DNA of 64,000 nucleotides from a virus. Under the pieces are notes generated by a model. The model ran no database searches, had not been told where the DNA came from, and saw only the letters and a list, made by a program, of their open reading frames with translations. The stretch is taken from positions 62,001 to 126,000 of IMG/VR virus record IMGVR_UViG_3300033149_001352. One strand, 5' to 3'. The first letter of the stretch is position 1. The number at the start of each line of letters is the position of its first letter. Shown here piece by piece: positions 36,819-46,129 of the stretch. The position numbers were made by a program, and so were the translations under genes.

Positions 36819-39249
36819 ACTTAATTTCTCCACTTATTATTATATCTCCGTTACTTGTTAATTTAAATATTGGCTTACCGGTCTGATTCTTGATCACCAC
36901 ATCATCACCGTCCTCTGTCAGTATTATATCATTCTTGAATTTAACGTCCCCTACATCTATATTTGTTGTATAGACAGTACCGGCAAAGTAACCATCGGCT
37001 ATTTGATTGCTTGGTCCACCAAGATCATAAGAATCATTATCTTGTGGCATAAAATCATTACCTGAAGAGATCTTCCATCTATCACTACCACCAACCCCAA
37101 AGAACATAGCAGAACCAGAACTATAAATCCACTCAGCACCATCAGTGTAGAAGTATATCTTTCCAGTCCCTATATACAGATTAGCCCATTCATTATCTGT
37201 CCCTCCCAAGTCATATGTATTTGCAGAGTGAGGCAGTACATTACTTCTCGTTCTGATGACAGCATTGCCAGTTCCTATATATAGGTAGCTCTCAGAATGA
37301 TCCCTCCAAAAGTAATTTGCAGTACCATCGGTTGTATCACGTAAGATAAGGTCAGCATCGTCAGCCGTAATAGTTACTGTTCCGTTATTGGTTCCATCTC
37401 CCCTTACAAACGATGCAGAACTAATCCCATCAAGATAATCAGCATTTAGATGTGTTACTTTCGTTGTTGATGCTACAGTAAGTGGTGCTGTACCGGTAGC
37501 TACATCTGACTCAAATGTTTTCGCTCTTATCTCATGGTCGCCAGCATCCCAATCTGCAGTAAGACTACCTAGTGCAATTGTTGTACCTGATATGGCTAAG
37601 CCACTTCCCGGCGTTAACCAGTCAGATGCAGTTTCGCTATCATCCCAGAAATATATTCTGTCCCCACCGGGATCGGATAAATCTTCTAATCCAAGCATAT
37701 CAACGTTAAATGTCCTGTTTGTGCTGATGTCTCCTCCTCCACTAAGTCCATCTCCTGCTGTCAGAGTGACAGATGTGTGATTAATATGCTCATTAGCTAT
37801 AAAGTCACTAAATTGATCGTGTCCAGCACCGCCACCCGTGAGAGCATTTCCCTGCGTATCAATTGTACCATCGGTACCTACCTCAAAGAGCAATGTTGCA
37901 CCGTTTCTAATCTGAAACGGGTCATCAATTGTGATTTCTACTGCATCATATCCGCCACTACCTGTCTCAGGATGGTGAAGACCCCAAACACTAGAAGGTC
38001 CCATAAAGCCTTCATTGTCACCATTATCATTTATAGTAATGCTATTTACTTCTGTTATACTGTGATTATTCATATCGATGTCAGAAGTTAATGTCAATCC
38101 TGCAAATGAGGGAGTACTGCCTGTCGTAACGCTCTGATTAATGTATGTGTGGTCTGCACCGGTTGAACCATTGGCATGTGTCCACGCACTGTCCCAGTTG
38201 CTGCTTGATGTGTGGCTCCACGCATGGGTGTGGCTTGTTGCAGAAACTGAGTTTGTACTTGATTGTGTTACATCGGATGGTGTGCCAAGGACAACTGAAC
38301 CACTTGAGGTTATTGTGGTAAAGTTCATACCATTACCGGCAGATACCGATGTTACAGTACCAGTATTGCTTGTCCAACCAGAATCATTGTTAAAACCGCT
38401 TAGTGCAATATTGGCTTTAGTTAACTTATACTGTGCACCATCACCTGAGTCTACAACAACAAAGTAGTCACCATGGGCATTAGTTGTGCTAGTTGTCAAT
38501 TCATTAAGGTCTACATCAATCGTAGCGTCTGCACTTATATCAGTACCACCTACACTATAGCTTAATCCAGTCCCTGCTGTAATGGTTACAGATGTATGAT
38601 CAATGTGTTCATTACTTACAAAGTCAGCAAACGCATCGTGTCCAGTTCCTGGATTGGTTAAGTTGAGACTGCCTAGATCAAGTGCTGAGGTAGATATGTA
38701 TACTTTATCTGCTCCTCCAACACCAAAGTATAGATTGGTTCCATTACTATAGATGTATTCACCCTGATCTGTGAAGAAGTATACTCTTCCGGCAATGTAT
38801 GCGTTCTTCCACTCAGCTGTGGTACTGCCTAAGTTTCTGGTATTAGATCCGTCAGGCACTAAGTTCCCAGATACAGCTCTACTTGCATTAGCTAGTAGAT
38901 ATTGTGTGTGATCATCATTCCCTAAGTTACCTAAAGACCCGTGACTTACTGAAGATTTAGCTACGAATTCTAATGCATTTGGTGTACTGTTCACCATTAC
39001 AAAGTACCCAGCATATCCACTGTAGACCGATGGTGTATCTGAGAAGTCCAGGAAACTATCTATTGTGAGTTCTACCCATTCAGTATTTGTACGGATATAC
39101 CACTTGTGTTCATCACTTCTATAGAATAGATCTCTTTCTGAAGGGGAGCCCGGAAATGATGTACCCTGGGCTAAGTTGTGTTCGTTAGAACCTGTATATT
39201 CGGCTTGAGTAAGTTCACTACCGGGGTCAGCATGTGATATACCTGTCAA
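36802..39249 (-). CDS. long tail-fibre-like protein
   Basis: 815 aa from a TTG at 39249 (GGGAGAGAA right before it). Low-complexity Ser/Thr/Asn/Gly-rich segments, repeated HDAFADFVSNEHIDHTSVT-type phrases, SATSHTHAWSHTS and paired LGSTTAEWKNAYIAGRVYFF / GTDNEWANLYIGTGKIYFY elements mark a trimeric fibre shaft. The C-terminus ends in KNDIILTEDGDDVVI. Likely a long tail fibre; the host receptor is unknown. Confidence 0.8.
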   Translation of the reverse strand: MTGISHADPGSELTQAEYTGSNEHNLAQGTSFPGSPSERDLFYRSDEHKWYIRTNTEWVELTIDSFLDFSDTPSVYSGYAGYFVMVNSTPNALEFVAKSSVSHGSLGNLGNDDHTQYLLANASRAVSGNLVPDGSNTRNLGSTTAEWKNAYIAGRVYFFTDQGEYIYSNGTNLYFGVGGADKVYISTSALDLGSLNLTNPGTGHDAFADFVSNEHIDHTSVTITAGTGLSYSVGGTDISADATIDVDLNELTTSTTNAHGDYFVVVDSGDGAQYKLTKANIALSGFNNDSGWTSNTGTVTSVSAGNGMNFTTITSSGSVVLGTPSDVTQSSTNSVSATSHTHAWSHTSSSNWDSAWTHANGSTGADHTYINQSVTTGSTPSFAGLTLTSDIDMNNHSITEVNSITINDNGDNEGFMGPSSVWGLHHPETGSGGYDAVEITIDDPFQIRNGATLLFEVGTDGTIDTQGNALTGGGAGHDQFSDFIANEHINHTSVTLTAGDGLSGGGDISTNRTFNVDMLGLEDLSDPGGDRIYFWDDSETASDWLTPGSGLAISGTTIALGSLTADWDAGDHEIRAKTFESDVATGTAPLTVASTTKVTHLNADYLDGISSASFVRGDGTNNGTVTITADDADLILRDTTDGTANYFWRDHSESYLYIGTGNAVIRTRSNVLPHSANTYDLGGTDNEWANLYIGTGKIYFYTDGAEWIYSSGSAMFFGVGGSDRWKISSGNDFMPQDNDSYDLGGPSNQIADGYFAGTVYTTNIDVGDVKFKNDIILTEDGDDVVIKNQTGKPIFKLTSNGDIIISGEIKYVRED

Positions 39250-39282
39250 TTCTCTCCCTGTAAATAGAAGAGCTGAAGTACC

Positions 39283-39465
39283 TTATCTATTCTTCTCGCC
39301 AAATAATATCTTATAGATAGAAATAGGAATTAGGAGTATAAGTGCTATAATGACTATAATAGGATTGAGTCTATTGGAGGTTCTTACCTGTTTAACCCTG
39401 CCATCAGGTCCTCTTAGGACTATGTCTACCTGGTCTTTCCACTGCATATCATCTTTAGCACTCAT
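39283..39465 (-). CDS. small C-terminally anchored membrane protein
   Basis: 60 aa. The polar N-terminus (VDIVLRGPDGRVKQVR) is followed by one hydrophobic segment at about 32-53 (LNPIIVIIALILLIPISIY) and a basic end (KILFGEKNR). The ATG overlaps the stop of the glycosyltransferase gene. Could be a virion or holin-like accessory protein; phage proteins with this arrangement are common. Confidence 0.65.
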   Translation of the reverse strand: MSAKDDMQWKDQVDIVLRGPDGRVKQVRTSNRLNPIIVIIALILLIPISIYKILFGEKNR

Positions 39466-41309
39466 GGAGGATCACCGAACTTTACCTGCTTCATTATCAG
39501 TTGATCCTGATGTCTCTTAAAGTCTTCATAGGTAACCGGGTAGTTCATAGCCAGATGCTTGAGTTTAACGTTGGTGTCTACCTTTATCTTGAATCCTGAT
39601 TCTCTAACTTTAGAACAGTTATGTACAGTGATAGATTCTGCGACGTACGACTCTGCTCCATCAACGCTAATGTTATACACTGGTCCTAGATATCGTTGTC
39701 TATGTATAGATCGGATGGGAATCCAGAATCCTCCTTGTGTGCTCAATGAGTCTCCTATTCTCAAATGATCAACCTCTCGAATCATACTTGTTTTACCCTT
39801 TAACCTTCCACTTATTCCAGTAAGGGCATTGAACCTATCTTGCATCTGGGACGGTATTTGGATTACATATCTGTAATTATCATAGGACTTGATAGAAGGC
39901 AATATACCAGTTCTTAATAACACATACTTTAATTGTCTTGATAGGAGTGGAGACGTTGTAACAGCAGATTGGTAGTGTCCATCTCCTTTGAAGTATCCTG
40001 TTAATATATATCCTATCTGGTCTGATGAGAGAGAGTTAATGAATCTGGGTAGTCTCTTAAGGCTAGCTCCCTTCCCGAATAGATTAGTAAACAACCTAGC
40101 CATTATCTTGGAGTTTATGTACACCTTAGTAGCGGAGTCATCTTCTGATACATGCACATCTATACCTATATCTTCCATGGTATTCTTTGTGTGATCTATC
40201 ATATTGTGTTCAGAAGATCCAAAACAGAAGTATACTTGGTGTTGTGTTGAGTACCCTTCTGCTATATAGTACCCCATGGTTTCTAAGACGGAGTCTGTTA
40301 AGTCTATTCTATTTGGGATGTGATTATGTCTTGCTCTATTATAGTACCACTCATTGTTACTTCTACTTAATTGATTGGTGGAGATATAATGCGGCAGATA
40401 GATTGAAGACAGATGTCTACGATTATCTACATATTTAGGAATGAATACCCTATCACTTCTATTGATATATTTTGCTATCTTCCACTTATTCTTTAGATGT
40501 ACATTAGCTGACTCTATAGATTGTACTAGTACTGGATGATTGCCAGTTAACCATACCGTGTTGTCATAATACGGTTCTATTCCAATGAGGTACCCATTGT
40601 ATGGTCTAGACATGACATCTGTGACAGTAGAGAGATTACCTCTATGTGTAAGTACTCTATCTCCTATCTTCAGCATCTCAATTGGAGACAGTGTATCTCC
40701 TAATATTAGTGTACCAGGGGGTACACAGAAGGAGTAGTCTTCGGAGAACTCTGTAAACTCAAATGGTGGGAACTCTATCTCTTGGAATACATCCCTGCGT
40801 ATGAGTACAAATCCCATACCTATTCCGTCTACGTAATATGGTTGTCCATCCTTCCATTGGATTAGGTGAGTATATCCTTCTTGATTATCTAAGTTCTTGA
40901 CCTTGAGTGACATTAACGGATGGTAGGGGGGACCCTTCTGGAAATATAAGCCTGAGACTATAGGTTCATTATGGAGCCACAGTCTCATCAATGCATCAGG
41001 TTCAGGTATGCAGTCATCATCCCAGAATAGTATATGTGTTGCATTGGGAGCCTTTACTAGAAAGTCAGCTACCAGTGCATTCCTAGCCTTATCCAGCGGT
41101 ATCATGTTTGTTGAATGGAAGTAATGTTTAGGCTTAATTAATCTGATATAGGAGTTCATTAACTCTATAGATATTATACCTTCGCTGGGCATAGCAATGA
41201 ATATCTCCCCATCCATAACTTCTTCATCAAGGTGCTGGTGCTGATTGCTCTTTAGGGACGCTGGCTCTCCCTTTATCTGATTGGCTAGTTCCTTCAATTT
41301 ATCACTCAT
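39462..41309 (-). CDS. GT-A glycosyltransferase interrupted by an intein
   Basis: 615-aa precursor from ATG 41309 (overlapping the stop of the methyltransferase gene). Removing the intein (residues 195-564) leaves about 245 aa. The enzyme half has IFIAMPSEG at the N-terminus, NALVADFL, FWDDDCIP (the DxD-type metal motif, about 97-99) and VDGIGMGFVLIRRD, then SEDYSF joined to CSKVRESGFKI after splicing, as in family 2-like transferases. The intein breaks the conserved ED.-C region near the active site. It probably transfers a sugar to virion, DNA or host-surface acceptors as part of the cassette with 42951-47145. Confidence 0.85.
   Translation of the reverse strand: MSDKLKELANQIKGEPASLKSNQHQHLDEEVMDGEIFIAMPSEGIISIELMNSYIRLIKPKHYFHSTNMIPLDKARNALVADFLVKAPNATHILFWDDDCIPEPDALMRLWLHNEPIVSGLYFQKGPPYHPLMSLKVKNLDNQEGYTHLIQWKDGQPYYVDGIGMGFVLIRRDVFQEIEFPPFEFTEFSEDYSFCVPPGTLILGDTLSPIEMLKIGDRVLTHRGNLSTVTDVMSRPYNGYLIGIEPYYDNTVWLTGNHPVLVQSIESANVHLKNKWKIAKYINRSDRVFIPKYVDNRRHLSSIYLPHYISTNQLSRSNNEWYYNRARHNHIPNRIDLTDSVLETMGYYIAEGYSTQHQVYFCFGSSEHNMIDHTKNTMEDIGIDVHVSEDDSATKVYINSKIMARLFTNLFGKGASLKRLPRFINSLSSDQIGYILTGYFKGDGHYQSAVTTSPLLSRQLKYVLLRTGILPSIKSYDNYRYVIQIPSQMQDRFNALTGISGRLKGKTSMIREVDHLRIGDSLSTQGGFWIPIRSIHRQRYLGPVYNISVDGAESYVAESITVHNCSKVRESGFKIKVDTNVKLKHLAMNYPVTYEDFKRHQDQLIMKQVKFGDPP
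39618..40727 (-). mobile_element. intein in the GT-A glycosyltransferase
   Basis: 370 aa, begins CVPPGTLILGD, ends SITVHN, +1 Cys. B block TGNHPVLV. LAGLIDADG motifs MGYYIAEGY and LTGYFKGDGH both keep acidic residues, so a working endonuclease is plausible. A glycosyltransferase is an unusual intein host. Confidence 0.9.
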
Positions 41310-42951
41310 TATTCTCACCTGGTTTAGTTGCCTCTATGTAAATAGATACCTCTGGATGCAGGTCGTATGTCTGGTTTCTTATTATATCTGACTTAGAGCT
41401 ATTGAACTCAGATACATGAACATCTATGAATCCAGCATTCTCAAGTAGATTGGTTAGTGCCACGGCATCATACACTGTTCTGTGTCCAGCCATAGAAACT
41501 AACCACAGTCTTTGGGCATCGTCCTCTGCATCTCTTACGTTCTTATCGAATATACCAAAGTCTCCTATGGATCCATCGGCATATTTGCTACATATCTTTC
41601 TTAGGTCTGGCGTAGCTACACGGAATGTACCGCCTGGTCTGAGAACCCTAAAGACCTCATTTACTACTTTCTTTCCCTGTTTTCGATCAAGATGCTCCAT
41701 TATGTGTGAGGCAACTACACATTCTACGGAGCTGTCCTTTTCTCTTATCTTTAGACTGATGTCGTACTGGGTAAATCTACATCCTAGATGCTCTGCATTG
41801 CTATGAAGAGGCAGTATGTCTATGTTCTTCCAACCATAGCTGAACATATCCATATATGAACCCAGATTCAATTTGATGAGACCATCATCAGGTGGCATAT
41901 TTCGATGTGGGTCTCCACACTCCATCTCCTCTTTATCTACAATCTCAACCTTATGGTCCGGTGCTATGTTGCTAAATTGCTCTATCCACCACTCCCTTGG
42001 TTTAAGAGTACCTTTATCGTGGGTTGGGTCTACATCATCTACTGGATGCTCAAACGTAATTCCGTGTAGACTTCTGTTGGATATGCGGCTTATCTCCCTA
42101 ATCATATCTTCAATGTACTCTTCAGATATATGTTCTAGGGTAGCTATACTGACAACCATATCAAACTGTTTATCGCTGAAGGGATATGGTGTTACCCGTA
42201 AGTCCCACATGATATGATCCTTAATGACTCTATTTGCATTACACCACCCTGATATGTCTAGGTTGGTGGTGGGTATACCTAGTTCTTCTAGGTGCTTTGA
42301 TACATATCCCCTGGCACCTCCAATGTTCAGTATTGATTCAGGGATCCTCTGCATAATAAACTTCACCGTATTCCAATGTACCGGGAAGTCTAAGTATAGG
42401 TCATAAGGAGCACCAGGTCCACCATCAAAGTATTCTATTTCGTAATCTGTTGTGGTGTCGTAACCTTTGTTTGCTACTACTATCATATCTGTGTTACAGG
42501 TTGGAAGGGGTCCCCACACCACCTTCTTAAACCCTACTTCCTTGAGGAGTTGTGTTATCATCTTTGGAGAGAATCCTGCCTTATGGGTATTGTCAGAGTA
42601 GTTCTGATCCCCGAATATCATACATACATCATTAAAGTCCCAGTAGTCTTTATCTGCTAATATCCTTGCTTGTTCCTTTAAGTTAGGTATAACAAATACA
42701 GCCTTACCATCAAAGGTTAGTATTCTATAGCACTCTCTAAGGAAATCTGGTACTTTACGCCACGGTATATGTTCTAATACGAATTGAGCATATACTCCAT
42801 CGAACTGTCCAGAGTCTATCGGGAAGGGTGTTATCTCTAGGTCATGAACTATGTCTACTGTAGGTCCCGGCCTGATATCGATGTTTGGTCTAAAGACCGG
42901 TTGATCACCACCACCAAGTTCTATTACTCTATCAGATGAACTGAATATCAT
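41302..42951 (-). CDS. triple methyltransferase fusion
   Basis: 549 aa from ATG 42951 (TAATG overlap with the upstream gene). Three class I SAM-methyltransferase-like segments follow one another: (1) VIELGGGDQP at about 9, then LEHIPW and YRILTFDGK; (2) ILNIGGARGYV at about 205, then TLEHISEEY; (3) KLNLGSYMD at about 357, then IMEHLDRK and FRVLRPGGTF. All have the glycine-rich motif I or a variant and an LEH/MEH motif. Probably methylates sugars or other cell-surface or virion groups with the neighbouring glycosyltransferases; acceptors unknown. Confidence 0.85.
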   Translation of the reverse strand: MIFSSSDRVIELGGGDQPVFRPNIDIRPGPTVDIVHDLEITPFPIDSGQFDGVYAQFVLEHIPWRKVPDFLRECYRILTFDGKAVFVIPNLKEQARILADKDYWDFNDVCMIFGDQNYSDNTHKAGFSPKMITQLLKEVGFKKVVWGPLPTCNTDMIVVANKGYDTTTDYEIEYFDGGPGAPYDLYLDFPVHWNTVKFIMQRIPESILNIGGARGYVSKHLEELGIPTTNLDISGWCNANRVIKDHIMWDLRVTPYPFSDKQFDMVVSIATLEHISEEYIEDMIREISRISNRSLHGITFEHPVDDVDPTHDKGTLKPREWWIEQFSNIAPDHKVEIVDKEEMECGDPHRNMPPDDGLIKLNLGSYMDMFSYGWKNIDILPLHSNAEHLGCRFTQYDISLKIREKDSSVECVVASHIMEHLDRKQGKKVVNEVFRVLRPGGTFRVATPDLRKICSKYADGSIGDFGIFDKNVRDAEDDAQRLWLVSMAGHRTVYDAVALTNLLENAGFIDVHVSEFNSSKSDIIRNQTYDLHPEVSIYIEATKPGENNE

Positions 42952-44015
42952 TACCACTTCACTCCCTCAACTATACGATCAAAGGTATGTAAGTATTGCT
43001 TAGAGATTATAGGTATACTAAATCTCTCCTCTACAGTCTGGCGACACTTGTGATTGTCTATTGTGTCTACCTTCTGTATATATCTAGCCCACTCTACTGG
43101 GTCTGATGTATTAACTATGAACCCATTCACTCCGTGTTCTATTATTTCTGGTAGAGCTCCACTGTTGGATGCTATGACTGGAGTTCCACATGCTAGTGAT
43201 TCCAACGCTAGTAGGCTCCATGCTTCATCTACTTTAGATGGAAGTAATAGTGCCTTAGATCTCTGTAATAGATTTACTTTGGTGTCATGAGACACTGTTC
43301 CCCACATTATAATGTCGGGTCTTTTACCTGCATAATAGCCCCCTATGTCTGGTTCTATCAGGCTGTTGATACGCTCTTTATATTCTTGATTTGTACCGAA
43401 TTCGGTTTCTCCGGCAATGTCTATAGGAACATTAGCTATCTTAGCGGCATTAATAGCTGTGTCGTGTCCTTTATGCGGTAGCATAACTCCCATACACAGA
43501 AGTTTATTATCCTTGTCATACTCTGGGGTGTACTTTTCAGTGTCTACACATAGATGAATAACTAATGAATCTTTACCATACCTCTTTACTGTATCTGTAG
43601 CTTGCCATTGAGATATGGCTATTAACCTAGGATATTTCTTTGGTAATTGAACTGGTCTTAGGTGGGATAGGTTAGATGGCGGTATACCTGACCATGTTTG
43701 TACACCGTGCATTGTCCCTGTTATCGGAACGTCTTGTAGGTAAGCCCATTTATTATGAGAATGATCACTAATTACGTCAAAGTCCTTTAGTTGATCTTTG
43801 TACATTTCATATGCACGTTGACCGAAATCTGACGTTTCTGGTGTGGGGAATAGTTCGACTCCTCGAGGAGCTTTACTTCCCTCAAGTGCAAACAATGTAA
43901 TGTCCCAGTCTGATTGAGATATGCCGCAACAGAGATCATAAACAAATGCCTCTAATCCACCGTATGTGTCTGGTGGAGTTTTAAGTACGGAGGATGATAT
44001 TACGGCTAGCTTCAT
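42951..44015 (-). CDS. GT4-family glycosyltransferase
   Basis: 354 aa, GT-B fold. N-terminus PPDTYGGLEAFVYDLC (the glycine loop), then HDHSHNKW-like DHSH, LIAISQWQ, MGVMLPHKGHDTAI, and the C-terminal ESLACGTPVIAS with E.x7.E signature (WSLLALESLACGTPV). Closely related in layout to 46123. Likely transfers sugars with retention of configuration. Confidence 0.9.
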   Translation of the reverse strand: MKLAVISSSVLKTPPDTYGGLEAFVYDLCCGISQSDWDITLFALEGSKAPRGVELFPTPETSDFGQRAYEMYKDQLKDFDVISDHSHNKWAYLQDVPITGTMHGVQTWSGIPPSNLSHLRPVQLPKKYPRLIAISQWQATDTVKRYGKDSLVIHLCVDTEKYTPEYDKDNKLLCMGVMLPHKGHDTAINAAKIANVPIDIAGETEFGTNQEYKERINSLIEPDIGGYYAGKRPDIIMWGTVSHDTKVNLLQRSKALLLPSKVDEAWSLLALESLACGTPVIASNSGALPEIIEHGVNGFIVNTSDPVEWARYIQKVDTIDNHKCRQTVEERFSIPIISKQYLHTFDRIVEGVKW

Positions 44016-46129
44016 TCTAGTAACCTTCTATAGACGTTGATGTACTTCTTTTGTATCTTATCCCACGTATATCTCTTAGCTACCTTACGTGCCTCTAATC
44101 CCATCTTCTTGACTTCGTTGGGGTTGTCATAGAAGTAATTGATATGTGTAAGTAATGTCTCAGCATCTCTAGGTTCAAACAGTAGTCCAGACTTTCCATC
44201 CTTAATCAGTTCTGATGCTCCTACACCCTTAGATGCTATGACAGGTCTGCCAGCAGCCATAGCCTCTAGTAGAGGGATTCCGAATCCTTCTGTGACTGAA
44301 TTACCAGATAGAGCAATTATTCCATTGCGTTCTACGAACAAGTTATGGTTTTGAGTTTGTACGCACCACACTATACCATTATAGCCTGACGTAGATATAT
44401 GCTTATCACATTTTAATGATCCTTTGTTGTGCAATTGTCTTATAGATATCATCCAATATTGGCTTGGTCCTATGCATTGCCCAGTCTTATTTATAATATG
44501 ACCGTTGTTGAATCTTCTCCAGAATCTGGGGGAATAACCCATCTTCAGGCACAATTGTATTAAGTCATCTCTTAATTGATCTGATACTGTATAGTATAAT
44601 ACGTGATTCCCGGATACACTGCTGCCTCCCTTCATTATACCGTCGTAGAGTTCCTTTAGCAGTCTTGTGGAATATTGTAAACACCAATCTGGTATTTTCT
44701 TATTATGACTATCACTGCCACACTTTTCTAATATTTCAGTAAGGCGAACGGAATATACCTTAATACATCCATTGTCTCTAGTGGGATGCAATCCTATATC
44801 TTTAACTAGATCAGATATTTCACCTAAGTTAACTTCGTCTTGGTTAGCGAAATGTACGAATCTGTTGCCCTTAATGTCTTGAATGTACCCCTTTGCTATA
44901 TACCATCCAATTAAACGCAATAATGATGGTAGATATAATTTATCTGGTAAGTCCTTTACTCTATATTGGGATGGATATTCTTGATTGCACAGATCAGAAG
45001 TATTGATATAGTTGCAGTCCGTTCCGTCCCATAACCCAGTTGTTGGGATATAATACCTAGTTGTTTTGTTTAAGAACCATATCGCCTCCCTGGTTCTTAG
45101 GATATCTCGTTGTTTGGGAGTATAGTAATACATTCGGTGATTAGGTGTTACAGATAAATTGAATTGATTACTGGTGAAGTTAATCATTTGACCCACGTAG
45201 GGGTTTATGTAGATCTTTTCTATTGGATTAAGTTCTAACTTGTTATTGTTTAATGTCCACACTAGATCACCTATTTCTACATCCCATATAGATTTAATAC
45301 CAGTGGCGGTAAGGAGGTTGGAGTCTTCTGAATAACAGGGTTGTACGTATACTGACATGTCATTATAGAAGTTCCACTTGTTATCTATGAATCCTCTTAG
45401 GTGTATATCTGCATGTGGATTAGCGTTCTCTACAGCAGACTTCCACTTTGATAGGGAGTTACTGTGCTTCCCGGCAAAGTGGAGTTCACCGTCATCATGT
45501 ACGAAGGCTCCCCATGCCATCATCAGGTACTTTAATCCTTTATCGGGTCCGATGGCACCCATATATCCTACCTTAAAATCATCTGGTGGTTCTACGTATT
45601 CTGGTATATATGTACCGTGTCTAATTACCTTAACATTCTTAGCTCCTATATCATTAAGGATATGTTTCTTAGACATTCTAGAAGCAGACAGTACAATATC
45701 TGCTTCTCTAATGTGTTTGGTATATAACTTGTATAGGAAGGGATTAACCATATGGTTGAAGGGATACATACCATAGACAGCATTCCATTCCTGTATACTC
45801 TCCTTTCTATTATGTGCGGGACAGTCTACTACTATCTTACACTCAGGGTTGATTTTGTGTATCTCTTCTATAGTCCTGCCGAATGGATCACCATTGAAGT
45901 GAGCTAGGTCAAACTTATTACCCCTTTCCCTTACTATCTGTGAAGCTATGTAATCTATAAAGAAGGGGTTAGATGGTACATTGTATGCAGGACATCCTAT
46001 TAGGTTGGCATCTACCACCTTAACGTCATCAAAGTACCTTGATTGAGCCTTTAGCTCATTAGTTACTACAGCACTAGCGCCTGCCGTTCTGGCTATAATC
46101 TCAGTGGTGCAGATAAACCCAGTTACCAT
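44012..46129 (-). CDS. GT4-family glycosyltransferase interrupted by an intein
   Basis: 705-aa precursor; the intein spans residues 265-610, leaving about 359 aa. The enzyme has VGYMGAIGPDKGLKYL in the middle and, after splicing, YVQP-SVTEGFGIPLLEAMAAG, the catalytic E.x7.E motif: the intein sits directly before it. Overlaps the two neighbouring transferase genes by a few bases, so all are co-translated. Confidence 0.9.
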   Translation of the reverse strand: MVTGFICTTEIIARTAGASAVVTNELKAQSRYFDDVKVVDANLIGCPAYNVPSNPFFIDYIASQIVRERGNKFDLAHFNGDPFGRTIEEIHKINPECKIVVDCPAHNRKESIQEWNAVYGMYPFNHMVNPFLYKLYTKHIREADIVLSASRMSKKHILNDIGAKNVKVIRHGTYIPEYVEPPDDFKVGYMGAIGPDKGLKYLMMAWGAFVHDDGELHFAGKHSNSLSKWKSAVENANPHADIHLRGFIDNKWNFYNDMSVYVQPCYSEDSNLLTATGIKSIWDVEIGDLVWTLNNNKLELNPIEKIYINPYVGQMINFTSNQFNLSVTPNHRMYYYTPKQRDILRTREAIWFLNKTTRYYIPTTGLWDGTDCNYINTSDLCNQEYPSQYRVKDLPDKLYLPSLLRLIGWYIAKGYIQDIKGNRFVHFANQDEVNLGEISDLVKDIGLHPTRDNGCIKVYSVRLTEILEKCGSDSHNKKIPDWCLQYSTRLLKELYDGIMKGGSSVSGNHVLYYTVSDQLRDDLIQLCLKMGYSPRFWRRFNNGHIINKTGQCIGPSQYWMISIRQLHNKGSLKCDKHISTSGYNGIVWCVQTQNHNLFVERNGIIALSGNSVTEGFGIPLLEAMAAGRPVIASKGVGASELIKDGKSGLLFEPRDAETLLTHINYFYDNPNEVKKMGLEARKVAKRYTWDKIQKKYINVYRRLLE
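44300..45337 (-). mobile_element. intein in the GT4 glycosyltransferase
   Basis: 346 aa, begins CYSEDSNLLTATG, ends IIALSGN, +1 Ser. B block TPNHRMY. Both LAGLIDADG motifs have lost the acidic residue (IGWYIAKGY; DGIMKGGS), so the endonuclease is probably dead while splicing persists. Confidence 0.9.
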
